From assembly GCA_029298735.1 (NCBI GenBank), contig JANSLP010000214.1:1-56470 (forward strand): DNA of 56,470 bases. The letters run 5' to 3'. Positions 43,101 through 53,480 of the stretch are shown here, piece after piece (position 1 is the first letter of the stretch; every line of letters begins with the position of its first letter). The DNA is from Ophiostoma sp. CBS 140.51 (taxonomy: Eukaryota; Ascomycota; Sordariomycetes; Ophiostomatales; Ophiostomataceae). Below the pieces are notes generated by a model. It searched no databases. It was not told the DNA's origin and saw only the letters and a program-made list of their open reading frames with translations. The translations under genes were made by a program, and so were the position numbers.

Positions 43101-46100
43101 CCACTTGGGTCTTCTTTCTCCTTCTTTTCCTGAGCGCCTGAGCATGAAAATTCGACCCGAGAATACCCAAGAATAGAAGCAAACTAGTAGAAATTCGTTT
43201 TTAGTGAGGCATCGTTGAAAAAGTTGGCCTCTGTTGGCTTCTCCAGGCCTTTCTCGACAGGGCCAGCGGGAGTTGCCACTCAAAGTGGCTTGGCAGGAAA
43301 CATGCAAGGAACAGTGTTTTCCACACACACTTTCTCGACACACTCTCCTCCTCGTCTGTCCTTTGCCTTTTTGTCCATCCAGCCCGGACGACCAGCACCA
43401 GAGCTAATTTGACCATGAAGCTAGGCTGGATCGAGGTCTGGCCGGTGGAGATGGACAGGGGCTTCGTCTGCATTAGCGTTCTGGCCAGGGGGTGTGTTCT
43501 TTTGGAGAGAGATGAGAGAGAGCAAGAGAAAGGAGAAAGAAAACCGAGAATTGAAAGACAGTCGTGAGATGTCGCCAGTTGCTTTTCGAGAGAGCGAATT
43601 TCGTGGCCCAGGCCGGGTGCCGAGGAGCCATGCTTCTGTCGTTCTTTGCCCAGCACGGCCCACGAGATGCCATCGAGAATTGATGCCCCATCAGAAAAAA
43701 AATCGCTCCACGTCCAATTAACGAATTCCCGGGGACCCTGGCAGGCCATCTCCTGACAGCCCACAGTTCACCCATGTCGTTTTGTTGCGTTCGCTTCGAT
43801 CTTGGGTATCAAGCAACAGGGCCTGGGTAGCACCTGATAGGGAGATATTCCCGTCCCCGTGCACTGTTCCCGCTCGTGGGATGCCCTGCTTTTTGTGCTC
43901 CGTAGGACCAGTGCACACACTTCCGTGAGCCGACGATACCTCAGTATCGCGCTGAAAGGATGCAGAGCTCCGCTACGGGAGATGGGTGGGAAGGAAGAAG
44001 ACGCGATATCTGGTGAGATTCGACGATCAGCACTGTCTGTCTCCGTCGGGATGCCAAGACAAATTGTCGATGCTGGGCTGAGTGCTGGAGAAGGAAGGGG
44101 GCAAGTTCGATTCGAGAGTCTGGGCAAAAAAAGCACAGGGTCTGGAGTCTGGATTCTGGACCTTTCTTGACGTTATCCCTTGAGTCGGTTGTTGATGTCT
44201 TTGCCTCTGGGCGTTGCGAATCAAGGGAGGCTTGGAGGAAGCGTTGCTTAGGCTTCTAGGCCCTCATCTGAGTGTTTTTCTGACTTTCTGCTCGTCTGTT
44301 GTCTTACTTCGTCTTGGTCCCCATCTCAGAACCTCTTTCTTTGGCTCTTCTCTGCGAACTCTGCGCCTGTCAGACACCTGCATCTCTGGACTCTGCACCA
44401 CTTTGCTGATCGCCTGACGCGCCAGTCCTCTTTGCAGGTCGGCGCCAGTGTGCCCAGACAAGTCCCAAGGCGAGCCAAAAACGCTCGGCACGCTGTTGCT
44501 GACCAAGCACTGATTTTCGCTGATGTGCGCTGCAGGAAGCACAAAAGCACGCGTCTCTTTGCTGCAGGCGGCTGCTTCCCTGCTGCTTCCCTGCTGCTCT
44601 TCAGCGTGCTAAAGTTTGTTTGCTGGGTCGGTCCAGGCACAAATTCTCCAGTGCGCATCGCAATGTTGGTGGGAATACGAGTTGTTTGGTGGTATTGGGT
44701 ACAAAATTCTCACGTTGTGAAGAGACAGGCTAACTTTTTGGCCACACACAAAATATGCTTACCTCCAAAAAGCTCATTTTCCCCTGAAGAAAAATAGACA
44801 AACGACCGCCGTGCAACTGGAGAAGGCGCTTGCGACTCGTCGCCAACTGCTCTTGCCAAACCTGCTGCCCTGCTGGCGCTGTGCCTCGGGCGTAACGTCC
44901 TTTTCTGCTGGCATTCTCGGTCACACTGGCCTCGCCTGGCCAACTTTTGTGCTCTTTCCTTGATTTTTTTTTTTTGTATATTTACGTCGTAGAGCCGCCC
45001 GTCCATACCATGATAATACCGCCGACGTCGTTGCTTTTAGGCAGGTGCAACCCTGAACTGACAGAAAACCTGTCTGCCAATGACATAATTGCAGGAAGCT
45101 GCGACGGGCCTGCAAGCCCACGCACAGGGGTGTGGTGACATGCTCACCTGGGAAAGAGCCAGAGCGATGATGGAAGGAAAGAGCATTGCGCGTCCATGCC
45201 CCATGCCTCTGGTGCATTGGCCAGGCTCAGGGCCAGTCTGCCAGTGTACGGGGTACATCACAGCTACTTTGGGCGTCTCGGTGGGTCCAGCCGTTGCTGT
45301 GTGTGGGCTAGCGCAGGCCCAGCTCCGGTCCCTTGTGCATTTCGCGTCGCCTGGAGACTGCAAAATACCCCCAAAATACTGAGTGGAAAAGAGGTGGCCC
45401 CTGTTTTTGTATATATTTATTTCCTCTATTTTATTTTTCATTTTATTCGACCCCATCACAAGCGGCCAGGCCAGGCCCACGAAAGGGGAAGGAACGGACG
45501 GGGGTGTGTGCCTGGTCCATGCCCTCCGCGCCTGCTCCACGACCACCACCACTCACACAACACGCCCTCACGCCTTCCTCACTTCTTCACGCCCTCATGT
45601 TTGCACCTTCGCACCTTCCCTTCCCACCCCATCTCGCCCATGCGCCGCCCATCGTTGCCAAGAAAATTCTTTCTTTCCTGCTTTTGCGTCTTTCCGCCCG
45701 CCGCGAACTTACCTCTTCCCCTAGTCGTCCTAGTAAAGCTCCTTCCTGCTTTCTGGAATACCGCATTCCGTCCGGCTTATTTTAATACCACAGATCTCGT
45801 CCTCTCCTTCCCTTGTCTCCTTCCTCTTCTCTCTTCCTTCTTTCTCCTCTTTTTTCTCTTTCTTGTTCTGCATCGTCATCTTTACAATCGTTCAACGACT
45901 TTACGTCTTCATTTCCGTAAGTGTTTCTGTGTGTACTTGTGTATTTTGATACACCCACGCTTTTTTGCTTGACAACGCTCGCGCCCTCGCCTCGCCCTTC
46001 TCGTTCATTGCTCTAGCTGTCTGGCCAATCCTCTCCTTGTTTTCGCGGGCATCATCTCCGTTCAGCCTCCAAGCCCTCTCACAATCAGCCCTCAAATCAA

Positions 46101-46579
46101 AAGCCTAAGAAAAAAAGCCCCTGCGGACGGCATCGGAATCCCCCTTCTTCTCTTTTTTGCCTGTTCGATTCAAAGCGTGTGCTTGTCTCGCATTGGAACA
46201 AAACACAAAACAACCACTTCCCGCCCGGTCCATCCAGCTCCCAGTCAGCCAGTTGCGCGTCCATTCTCTTCGTTCCTTCATTCCAGCCGTCGCTCGTCCT
46301 TCTAGAATTGCATTCTCTTCTGCACATCCCTTTTTGTTTTCTTTCTCCTCTTCTTCACTTCACTTTTCTTCACTTTACACGTCTTTATATTCACACAACG
46401 CCTCCAGTCTTGGCACATTTTTCTAACATCAGTTCGTGGTCTACAGCATCCAAACTTTCTAGTCTCTCGTTCAACTACAATTTTCAATCTTTACAACTTT
46501 TTTCTCGACGACTTAATATTACCAACCTTACCTTCTTCAGCACTTTCGCTACCTTTTTAACCACACAACCACATTCAAA
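40184..46579. other. 6.4-kb region without a recognisable gene
   Basis: From 40.2 to 42.5 kb the sequence is A/T-richer, with a T-rich degenerate repeat at about 41416-41486. From 42.5 to 45.3 kb the composition is mixed and ORFs up to 187 codons show no codon bias or domains. From about 45.4 kb to 46579 the plus strand is pyrimidine-rich with almost no G, the probable promoter and leader of the GPI-anchored protein gene. No tRNA, 5S or transposon remnant was recognised. Confidence 0.5.
41416..41486 (+). repeat. degenerate T-rich tandem repeat
   Basis: Three imperfect units of about 18-22 bases, each a T-run followed by ATCTTGTATGTG or a variant (ATCTTGTGTG, ATCCTGTATG). This is simple-sequence DNA in an A/T-rich segment. 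Confidence 0.65.
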
Positions 46580-47356
46580 ATGAAGTTCTCCGTTGCCTCT
46601 GTTTTCGCCGTCCTGGCCGCCACCGTCAGCGCCACCCCGGCCTTCACCAACTCCAACTTCGATGTCGTCCCCGGCTCGACCTTCACCCTGACTTGGGGCA
46701 ACGCTACCGGCCCTGTCACCATTGTCCTGGCTACGGGCACCGCCGAGGACCTGACCAAGGTCCAGACCATTGACTGTATGTGTAGGATCCTCTGACTAGA
46801 TATTGTTGATATTCATCGCTAACCTTTCCAGCCAACGACTCGAGCGGCAGCTTCACCTGGACTGTCCCGACCACCCTGGTCTCGGGCAACTACGCTTTCG
46901 AGATCTCTGACTCGACTGGTGTCAACTACAGCAAGCTGTTCGCCCTGACCGGCACCGGCTCCGCCTCTGCCAGTGCCTCGACTGCTTCGTCCACCGCTGC
47001 TTCGTCGAGCTCCAGCTCGTCCGCTGCTACCTCGTCGTCCGCCGCCTCTTCTTCAGCCGCTGTTTCGTCGTCGTCGTCCTCTTCGTCGACCTCGTCTTCC
47101 TCGTCGTCCAAGACCACCCACCTGACCACGACTGCCGGCTCCAACACCACCACCACTGCCACCAAGAGTGAGTCCCTTTCCACTATGTAGTACCTTGATT
47201 GAATATCTCATGCTAACCTTTATAGCCTCCACCACTGGCACCAAGGCTACCACCTCGGCCACCACCGTCCCTGCCAACACCAACAACGGCCCCCAGGCCA
47301 AGTCGCCCCTGGCGTTCGTCCTGGTTACCGTTGCTGCTCTGCTGTACTTCAACTAA
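46580..47356 (+). CDS. Ser/Thr-rich GPI-anchored cell-wall protein (Kre9/Knh1-like domain)
   Basis: Three exons, join(46580..46775, 46832..47167, 47226..47356), 220 residues. A signal peptide (MKFSVASVFAVLAATVSA) precedes a beta-sandwich-like domain of about 85 residues with the F-x-V-x-P-G-x-x-F-x-L-x-W pattern and a later SGNYAFEISDSTGVNYS. This is typical of fungal extracellular Kre9/Knh1-like domains (Ser-Thr-rich GPI-anchored membrane family). A Ser/Thr/Ala tract of about 90 residues follows, likely heavily O-mannosylated. The protein ends in a small-residue omega region (NNGPQAKS) and a hydrophobic tail, a GPI signal. The intron joins are GTATGT/CCAG and GTGAGT/ATAG and keep the frame. 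A very long C/T-rich leader suggests strong expression. Confidence 0.87.
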
Positions 47357-49007
47357 GCAATCTAAAGGCTATCAACTTGGTCTTTTGATTTATTTCTTGT
47401 TTACACTATTTTTTCAATCTCATATATTTAGGGTTTCTCAATTCAATTTTACGTCGTGGATTTTTGTCTCTCTTTAAAGAAAGCATGGAAAAAGATGGAT
47501 GACTGGTTATTTTTTATTATTACTTTCTATTTTTGGGGGTTCACATAAACCACCCCAACTTAATACTCTTTTTTTTTTTTTGCAAACACATTCGCACATA
47601 CAGCATGGGATCTTTATGGCTTGGTATTTTTCTTCTGACATTCGCTGAACTTTGTTTGGTCTTAATCTCACTTAATGATCTCGCATCCTTCTCGGTTCGT
47701 GTGAGACTGCCGTTTCTCATTTAGCATGTATACCTCAGAATCTCAGATGCCTACGAGATACAAACATGAGTATTCGGTAATGTCTTGCATGTTTGCCTTC
47801 GATGTCAGGGCCCGTCTACTTTGCCCGTTGTTTTGTTGACGTCGGTTCGTTCTCCATTCTCCACCCAACGGCATCAAGCAAGGGATGTTTGCCTTGCGCC
47901 CGAAGATGCAGGGCCATGCAAGTTGCAAACCATGTGGCCTTCAGGGCAAAAGACCAGTGAGTACACACGGAGGTTTTTAAAACCCTGGCTCGGTTCTCGT
48001 TGACTTATAAAGAATTGGTTGAGAATCGCCGTGTGATTGGCGATGCTGCTCTGCGTTCTTGTTCATAATTGATTATGGTTCGTCAGTTTTGGCTATGAGC
48101 TTTCAACGGGCTCATGATTGTCCCAGCTGGGGAAGCACAAGTGTTTCTCTCTCTTCTTCTCAGTGTGTGTACTCTGTGAAGGACCCAAAACAAGAAAAGC
48201 TGGGGCTCTAGAGTAAAACGCCCCGGTTGTACGCCCGTACGACGTGGGTAATCTATCCAAAGCACCATTGATAGGACGACGGCCGAGACCTTTTCAGACC
48301 GACACGGCGTACAAGATACACAGACCATGAAAAGATACACAAAAGACCATACATGGAGACACAGGCAGTGAGGGCCACAAAATACATACACTACGTCAAG
48401 TCATGCATATGCATCCGTCGGCCATGACCAAGGCCTTTGCCTAGCTCAGCCCTCTCCCATCCCCGCAGACTGTCAAACCGTCAAACCACATCGGCATCAG
48501 CATCGACTGCATGATCGCATGATCGTGTGCTTTTGTGTACTCTTGTGTACACGTACGCGTATGCGCATGCGTGTATTTCGTACGTGTGCGTCTATAGTGT
48601 GAGGGTGAAGAATAGCGACAATACGTGCAGGTAAACAAAACCCAAGAAATAAAATTGCTGCCATGCGCGTGCCATGTATTTTTATGCCCTCCTGTTCTCT
48701 CCTGTATGAATATAAAAAATGATAATAAATATGATGTGATGTGCCTTTCGTTTTCGTCCAAAAGTCCGTCCTCCCCGGAAAAGCTGGTTTTCGTAGTAGT
48801 CTATATGCAAGAAAAAGAAATATAAAAGATAATTAGGAGAAAGCACAGGGCGGACAAATGTCATGGACGCCGTGAATATGCCAAGATGAAGTTGAAGAAA
48901 AAGAGAAGCCATCATACCCATGATCTAAATGGGCGCTGAACAAAACAATAAACTAAATCTATAAGGTGTGTAAAGATATTATGAGGTAGGGGGTAAGCGC
49001 GGGCAGT
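47357..49007. other. convergent intergenic region between the GPI-anchored protein gene and PTC7
   Basis: No gene seen. The left 250 bases are A/T-rich 3' flank. A perfect 33-base alternating pyrimidine-purine run lies at 48544-48576. The right end is the 3' flank of PTC7. Confidence 0.6.
48544..48576. other. 33-base alternating pyrimidine-purine run (Z-DNA-prone)
   Basis: Every base alternates Y/R from TGTGTACACG through GCGTGTAT without a break, and the core holds CGCG and GCGCATGCGC-like words. Such sequence is prone to Z-DNA under negative supercoiling. It lies between two converging transcription units, where positive and negative supercoils meet. Confidence 0.6.
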
Positions 49008-50434
49008 CTAGAGCTTGCTCTTGATGGGAGCATCACTCTCAGGGCTGGGCTCCTCCGAAACGATGGCAACGACGACGCAGATATCATCAACCTTGCCGCC
49101 GTGCCACGTCTCCTGCGGGTAGTACCTCTTGACCTCCTTGGCAAAGGGCCCGTCGAGCTTGGTGTTGACGCTCGCCGCCTTGGCCGCGCCGGTGATTTGG
49201 GTGGCAATCAGGCTTTGGAGAGTAATGACATTGGCGCCCTCTTTGGTCTCGGGGTCAGTCAGCTGCTTCAGCTGCGCCGGCGATGCCACGGCCACAGCGG
49301 CGCCCGCGTCCTTGGTGGAGGCCTGCCACGCGCCCGTCGCCGTCATGGCACGGCTCACGAGCTGCAGAATGTCCTGGTTGAATAGATTGTCCCAGACACC
49401 ATCCGAGGCAAAAACAAGCACATCGCCGTGGCGCAGGTCGTGACGGATGACCTCGGCGTCGCGGGGTTCGTCGCTAAGCTGCGCACCGCCGAACGCAGCC
49501 ATACGGGCCAAAATGTTGGGCGGGATCATGCTGAGCTGGTAAGGAGTATTGAAGGCATGGGTCTGGGGCTCCGAGGCCGAGTGGACGGCATTGAGGCGCA
49601 GCTGGATGTAGCCGCTATCGCCCAGGTTAGCGACCTCGAGACCGCCGTCGGGGGACAGTAGACCGACAACTGCTGTCGAACCGCCGGCCTCGATAGAGCG
49701 GTCGTGGCGGACGGCCTGGTAGCCAATCTCCATGAGGCGGCGGGCGGACAGAGGGGGAGTCGCTGTAGGCTTTATCTGTTTGTTCTTTCCCAAAGGCCTG
49801 CCGTGCTCGTAGGCGGCGGCGGCCATGTACTCGGTAAGGCCGTGGGAGAAGTCGGCCGGGTCGACACCCGACTCCATCCAACCGCCGACGCCGTCTGCGA
49901 CTGCCAGAGCTACTGTTCCCGTATCGCCGACACGGCTGACAAAAAAGGCGTCCTGGCCGCTCTCGGGCCGCTGCGACGGCTTCTTCTGTGTAGGCGAGGA
50001 CTGCTGGAGGCGGTTGTAAGGGTTGAAGTGGAAGACGTGCGTGTTGGGGTCAAAGGGACGGTCCTTGGCGATATATGACGCGGCGACACTGTAGGAGAAG
50101 ATGCTGCGGCGGGCTGGGGCAGAGGCCGGTACCCGGCCGGTGCTCGTCGTCGCGGACGGGCGCTTCGGTGTTGCTGGCGACATGTTGAGAGAGGAGGAGG
50201 AGGAGGGGCGAGATGAGAAAGAGAGAGATCGCGCCGCGGAAAGAGATGCTGGTGGTTGTCGTGCAACTGCGGATGCTATTGAAGGTGCTACTGTTGCGTG
50301 CCATGTTAGCTATGACAAGCACATAATTTTCAAACGCGCGTGGCGCATCGCAGCTCCCATATCAAAAGATGGATGTAAAGGTCCTTACATGGTCGTACGC
50401 AGGACAGGACCGCTCGCGCAGATCGGACGGCCAT
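49008..50434 (-). CDS. PTC7: mitochondrial PP2C-type protein phosphatase PTC7
   Basis: Two exons, complement(join(49008..50290, 50389..50434)), 442 residues. The obvious long frame starts at an ATG at 50183. It is, however, open upstream and encodes Arg/Ser/Ala-rich sequence with ARSLSFSSRP, a typical mitochondrial presequence cleavage region. A short exon (ATG 50434, MAVRSARAVLSCVRP) joins it through a GTAAGG donor, a GCTAAC branch site (50305-50310) and a CAGTAG acceptor, all in frame. The PP2C motifs follow: SGQDAFFVS, VADGVGGW, GGSTAVVGL, NLGDSGY, FASDGVWDNL and VDDICVVVA, with the metal-binding Asp residues present. Yeast Ptc7 dephosphorylates Coq7 to promote coenzyme Q synthesis. Translation from the internal ATG (residue 52) would give a form without the presequence. 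It is divergent from SDH2. Confidence 0.9.
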
Positions 50435-51733
50435 GCTCTCAGGAACGTCCGGTGTATGTGGTGAAGAGCCAACAAGGGAAGGCTGGCAGAAGGCTCACGC
50501 ACGGCTGGCGTCGGGCCAATTGCGACAAAATAAGAAGAGATATGGCGGCAGCCCTCTCAAAGGGCCGCCTGCGCGGAGGAAGTTGAAGAAAATATGAATC
50601 GGGGAGGTCGGCCGATTGCGCTGGGATTTAATCGATTGTTCGAATCTATGAAGATGCTTCGATATCACCAATACGCCGGCGTGGGTGGGATGCGCCGCAG
50701 AACCGTTATCAATTGTGGTCGTGAGCCGTTGCGCTGTAGGAAGGGGACGCGGCAGATTTGCAGCAAAAAAAAACTTAGCGATAATAATACGAACAACGAA
50801 GACCGAACGTTCCTGGGCTCGCTCCTCGCTATCAGATTAGAGCGGGCAGCGCTATGTCATTAGGCCGACGCTTCCAGCTACCCGCCAAAAGGGGCGGTAC
50901 ATTATTGTGCATGTATTATTGGTGGGATTTTATGTACCAGAGAGAGGTACTTGACACTCGCTGGTACAGCTGCGCAACGGTGCAAGTACACAGTCAAATT
51001 TCCCCTCGCGCCTTCTCCACACGGTAAGCATGTGCCTTTTTCCCTTCCTCCCCGAGCTCCCCACGGCAGGAGTCCACGGCAAGCGTCCAAGCGGCAAGCA
51101 CGTGAAGGCGAATCCGCCCCAATTGCTCCTAATGCTTCCAATCGCTCCTAATGCTTCCAATCGCTCCAATCGCTCCTCCTTTTTGGTGCTGCAAAACCCA
51201 CCCAAATCGCTCCTGCCCAGTCAGCGTGCCTCCGAATCGTCCCTTGGGGTAACGGGGGCCATTGACAATATGGCTGCTCCCATTGGCCACAGCGCCCATT
51301 TGCAGCAGCACCACAGGGTGCGGGCTTCACTAGCCGAGGTGTCCCGAATTTCCATCGTCATGAACGGGGAGACAGAGGGAAACTGCAGCAAAAAAACCGG
51401 ACGCACACAAACTGTAGTGAACTGAACCACCACAACCACGCACGCTACCAATTCTCCTCCTGTTTGCACCTGCATCCCTTTTGTTCCTTTTCCTCTTGTG
51501 TTTGGTTCTCGACATCACAACAATTGTCAATCACACTTTCCTCGTGATCGCGCATCCCGCAAATCATCGTTACCGGCGACATTCTTCCGTCAATTCTTCT
51601 TTTTTGACTTTTCTTCTTCTTTTCCATTGAGCAGCTCCTTTGAACTGGTCGCGGAAAAACTTCAATCAATCACAGACTCGTCGATCGATTGAACATCCTC
51701 AACCTCCCTCTCCCCTCTCTCACAACCGCCGCG
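50435..51733. other. divergent promoter region PTC7/SDH2
   Basis: 1.3 kb between two genes of mitochondrial function. It contains the CCAAT-bearing tandem repeat at 51119-51170, an inverted CCAAT (ATTGG) at 51282, and a C/T-rich SDH2 leader from about 51.42 kb. No gene is seen. Confidence 0.65.
51119..51170 (+). promoter_or_regulatory. tandem repeat carrying four CCAAT boxes upstream of SDH2
   Basis: CCAAT occurs at 51119, 51138, 51157 and 51166. The first three are exactly 19 bases apart because they sit in a 19-base tandem unit (AATNGCTCCTAATGCTTCC), and the fourth is in a 9-base partial unit. An ATTGG on the plus strand lies at 51282. The HAP/CBC complex binds CCAAT and controls respiratory genes including succinate dehydrogenase in fungi. 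The array is about 565-615 bases upstream of the SDH2 ATG and about 690 upstream of PTC7. Confidence 0.5.
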
Positions 51734-52700
51734 ATGGCTGCTCTCCGCTCTTCCACAATGCGCCTGCTGGCGTCGGCCTCGTCGCGTCCGTCGATGGCTG
51801 CTCGGCCAATGGCTTCCGCCTTCAACATCTCCTCTTCCTCCGCCTCCTCGTCACAATCTTCCTCCCGCCGCTCCATGGCCACGACCTCCGACGCGCCCGT
51901 CGAGGCCGCACCAAAACTCAAGAAGTTCCAGATCTACCGCTGGAGCCCCGACACTCCCTCGGAGAAGCCGCGCATGGACACCTTCACGCTCGACCTCAAC
52001 AAGACTGGCCCCATGATGCTGGACGCCCTGATCCGCATCAAGAACGAGCAGGACCCCACGCTGACCTTCCGCCGCTCGTGCCGTGAGGGTATCTGCGGCT
52101 CGTGCGCCATGAACATCAACGGCGTCAACACCCTGGCCTGCCTGTGCCGCATCCCCACCGACACCACCGAAGCCAAGATCTACCCGCTGCCGCACACCTA
52201 CGTCGTCAAGGACCTGGTCCCCGATCTGACCCAGCTGTACAAGCAGTACAAGTCCATCAAGCCCTACCTGCAGAGAGACACTCCTGCTCCTGATGTAAGT
52301 TGCAAACGCGAGATTGCGAAGCGATCGAAGCGATCTGTCGGCAGACTCATAAATGACACCCACTAACATACTTTTCCAGGGCCGCGAATACCGCCAGAGC
52401 AAGGAGGACCGCAAGAAGCTCGACGGCCTCTACGAGTGCATTCTGTGCTTCTGCTGCTCCACGTCCTGCCCCTCGTACTGGTGGAACTCGGAAGAGTACC
52501 TCGGCCCCGCCGTCCTCCTCCAGTCCTACCGCTGGCTCGCCGACTCCCGTGACGAGAAGAAGGCCGAGCGCAAGCAGGCCTTTGAGAACTCCATGAGCCT
52601 GTACCGTTGCCACACCATTCTCAACTGCACCCGGACGTGCCCCAAGGGCCTGAACCCCGGCCGCGCCATTGCCGAGATTAAGAAGGAGATGTCGTTCTAA
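51734..52700 (+). CDS. SDH2: succinate dehydrogenase iron-sulfur subunit (complex II)
   Basis: Two exons, join(51734..52294, 52380..52700), 293 residues; the intron is GTAAGT...TTCCAG in phase 0. A Ser/Arg/Ala-rich presequence of about 50 residues contains SRRSMATT. The 2Fe-2S ligands are Cys116, 121, 124 and 136 in SCREGICGSC and LACLC. The 4Fe-4S cluster uses Cys207, 210, 213 and 274, and the 3Fe-4S cluster Cys217, 264 and 270. This subunit passes electrons from the FAD of Sdh1 to ubiquinone in the inner mitochondrial membrane. The histidine after Cys264 (His265 in CHTILNC), where carboxamide (SDHI) fungicide resistance changes occur in other fungi, is present in the sensitive form. The protein ends in the expected short basic tail. 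PTC7, divergent upstream, acts on coenzyme Q synthesis. Confidence 0.98.
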
Positions 52701-53480
52701 GCCCGTCATGCTCGCAGGGCATGTCGTTTCCTTGTTATCCCCCTTTTCGCCTTGCATAGTGCATAGTTTTCATGCCTTTACCTTTTTTTGTTATTTTTTC
52801 CTTGTGTCTGTATTGTATCGAAATTTCGTACCTTTTGTTCATATTTTCCCTTTTTTTATCTGTTCATGGTTGGTTTTTTGGAAGAGAAAGCCTGGTCGAA
52901 TGGCCGTTGGTGCGGAAGCTGAAAAAAGAGAAAAAGAAGAATGGCCTGGCATCGGGGGATATATAGACGGCCGATGTCCAGGTGGCGGATGACGATGATA
53001 AGGAGGAGAAGAGATTGAAAGGAAAAGGAAAAGAAATAGAAAGAGGAGGACAACGAGCTCAAGTATGCTCGCTCATGTTAACGAGAAACACATAAAAAAA
53101 CACCGACAAGAGACAGATACAACAAAAAAAAAGTAAAAAATCAGACCATTTCACATTATCCCCGTTCGCCGCGTCATACGAGTTGTACCGTGATAGCATG
53201 ATGCCAGGATGTGAGGATGCACCCATACAGGAGCAGCTACGCCGTGTTCATACGATGGTCAATGCTTTCCGATGGGTTCGACAGAAACAATAACAGTGAA
53301 TTGAATAACGAAGTAATGACTGGTATAAAATGTGCGCGCACCATAGAATAAGATAAATTGGGCGGAAAAGACTGATAGACATGACAATGGCCGGCCGCCT
53401 TTTACGTCTCTCTCTCTCTGACTTCTCCTTCCCCTTTCGTCCCGTCTCGCGTGCATACTCAGAACAGTAACCTGACTGCT
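52701..53480. other. convergent intergenic region (SDH2 and secreted-protein gene 3' ends)
   Basis: 3' flanks of two converging genes, with T-rich tracts near 52.78-52.86 kb and A-rich tracts near 53.09-53.14 kb. No gene or structured RNA is recognised. Confidence 0.6.

Noticed and set aside
42786..43764. Two overlapping minus-strand ORFs of about 185 codons
   Set aside because: No codon bias or motif; both are typical of chance frames in mixed-composition DNA.
49008..50183. PTC7 as a single-exon gene starting at 50183
   Set aside because: The frame is open upstream and encodes a presequence; a short first exon with good donor, branch site and acceptor joins it in frame.
50050..50304. Alternative ATG at 50304 (MARNSSTFN...) as a protein start for PTC7
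   Set aside because: It is one base out of frame with the phosphatase and no GT donor lies between them; it falls partly inside the proposed intron.
50625..50660. tRNA-like B-box word (TGTTCGAATCT) near 50638
   Set aside because: No A-box or foldable cloverleaf upstream; other TTCGA words in the window also fail. No tRNA or 5S rRNA gene was recognised.
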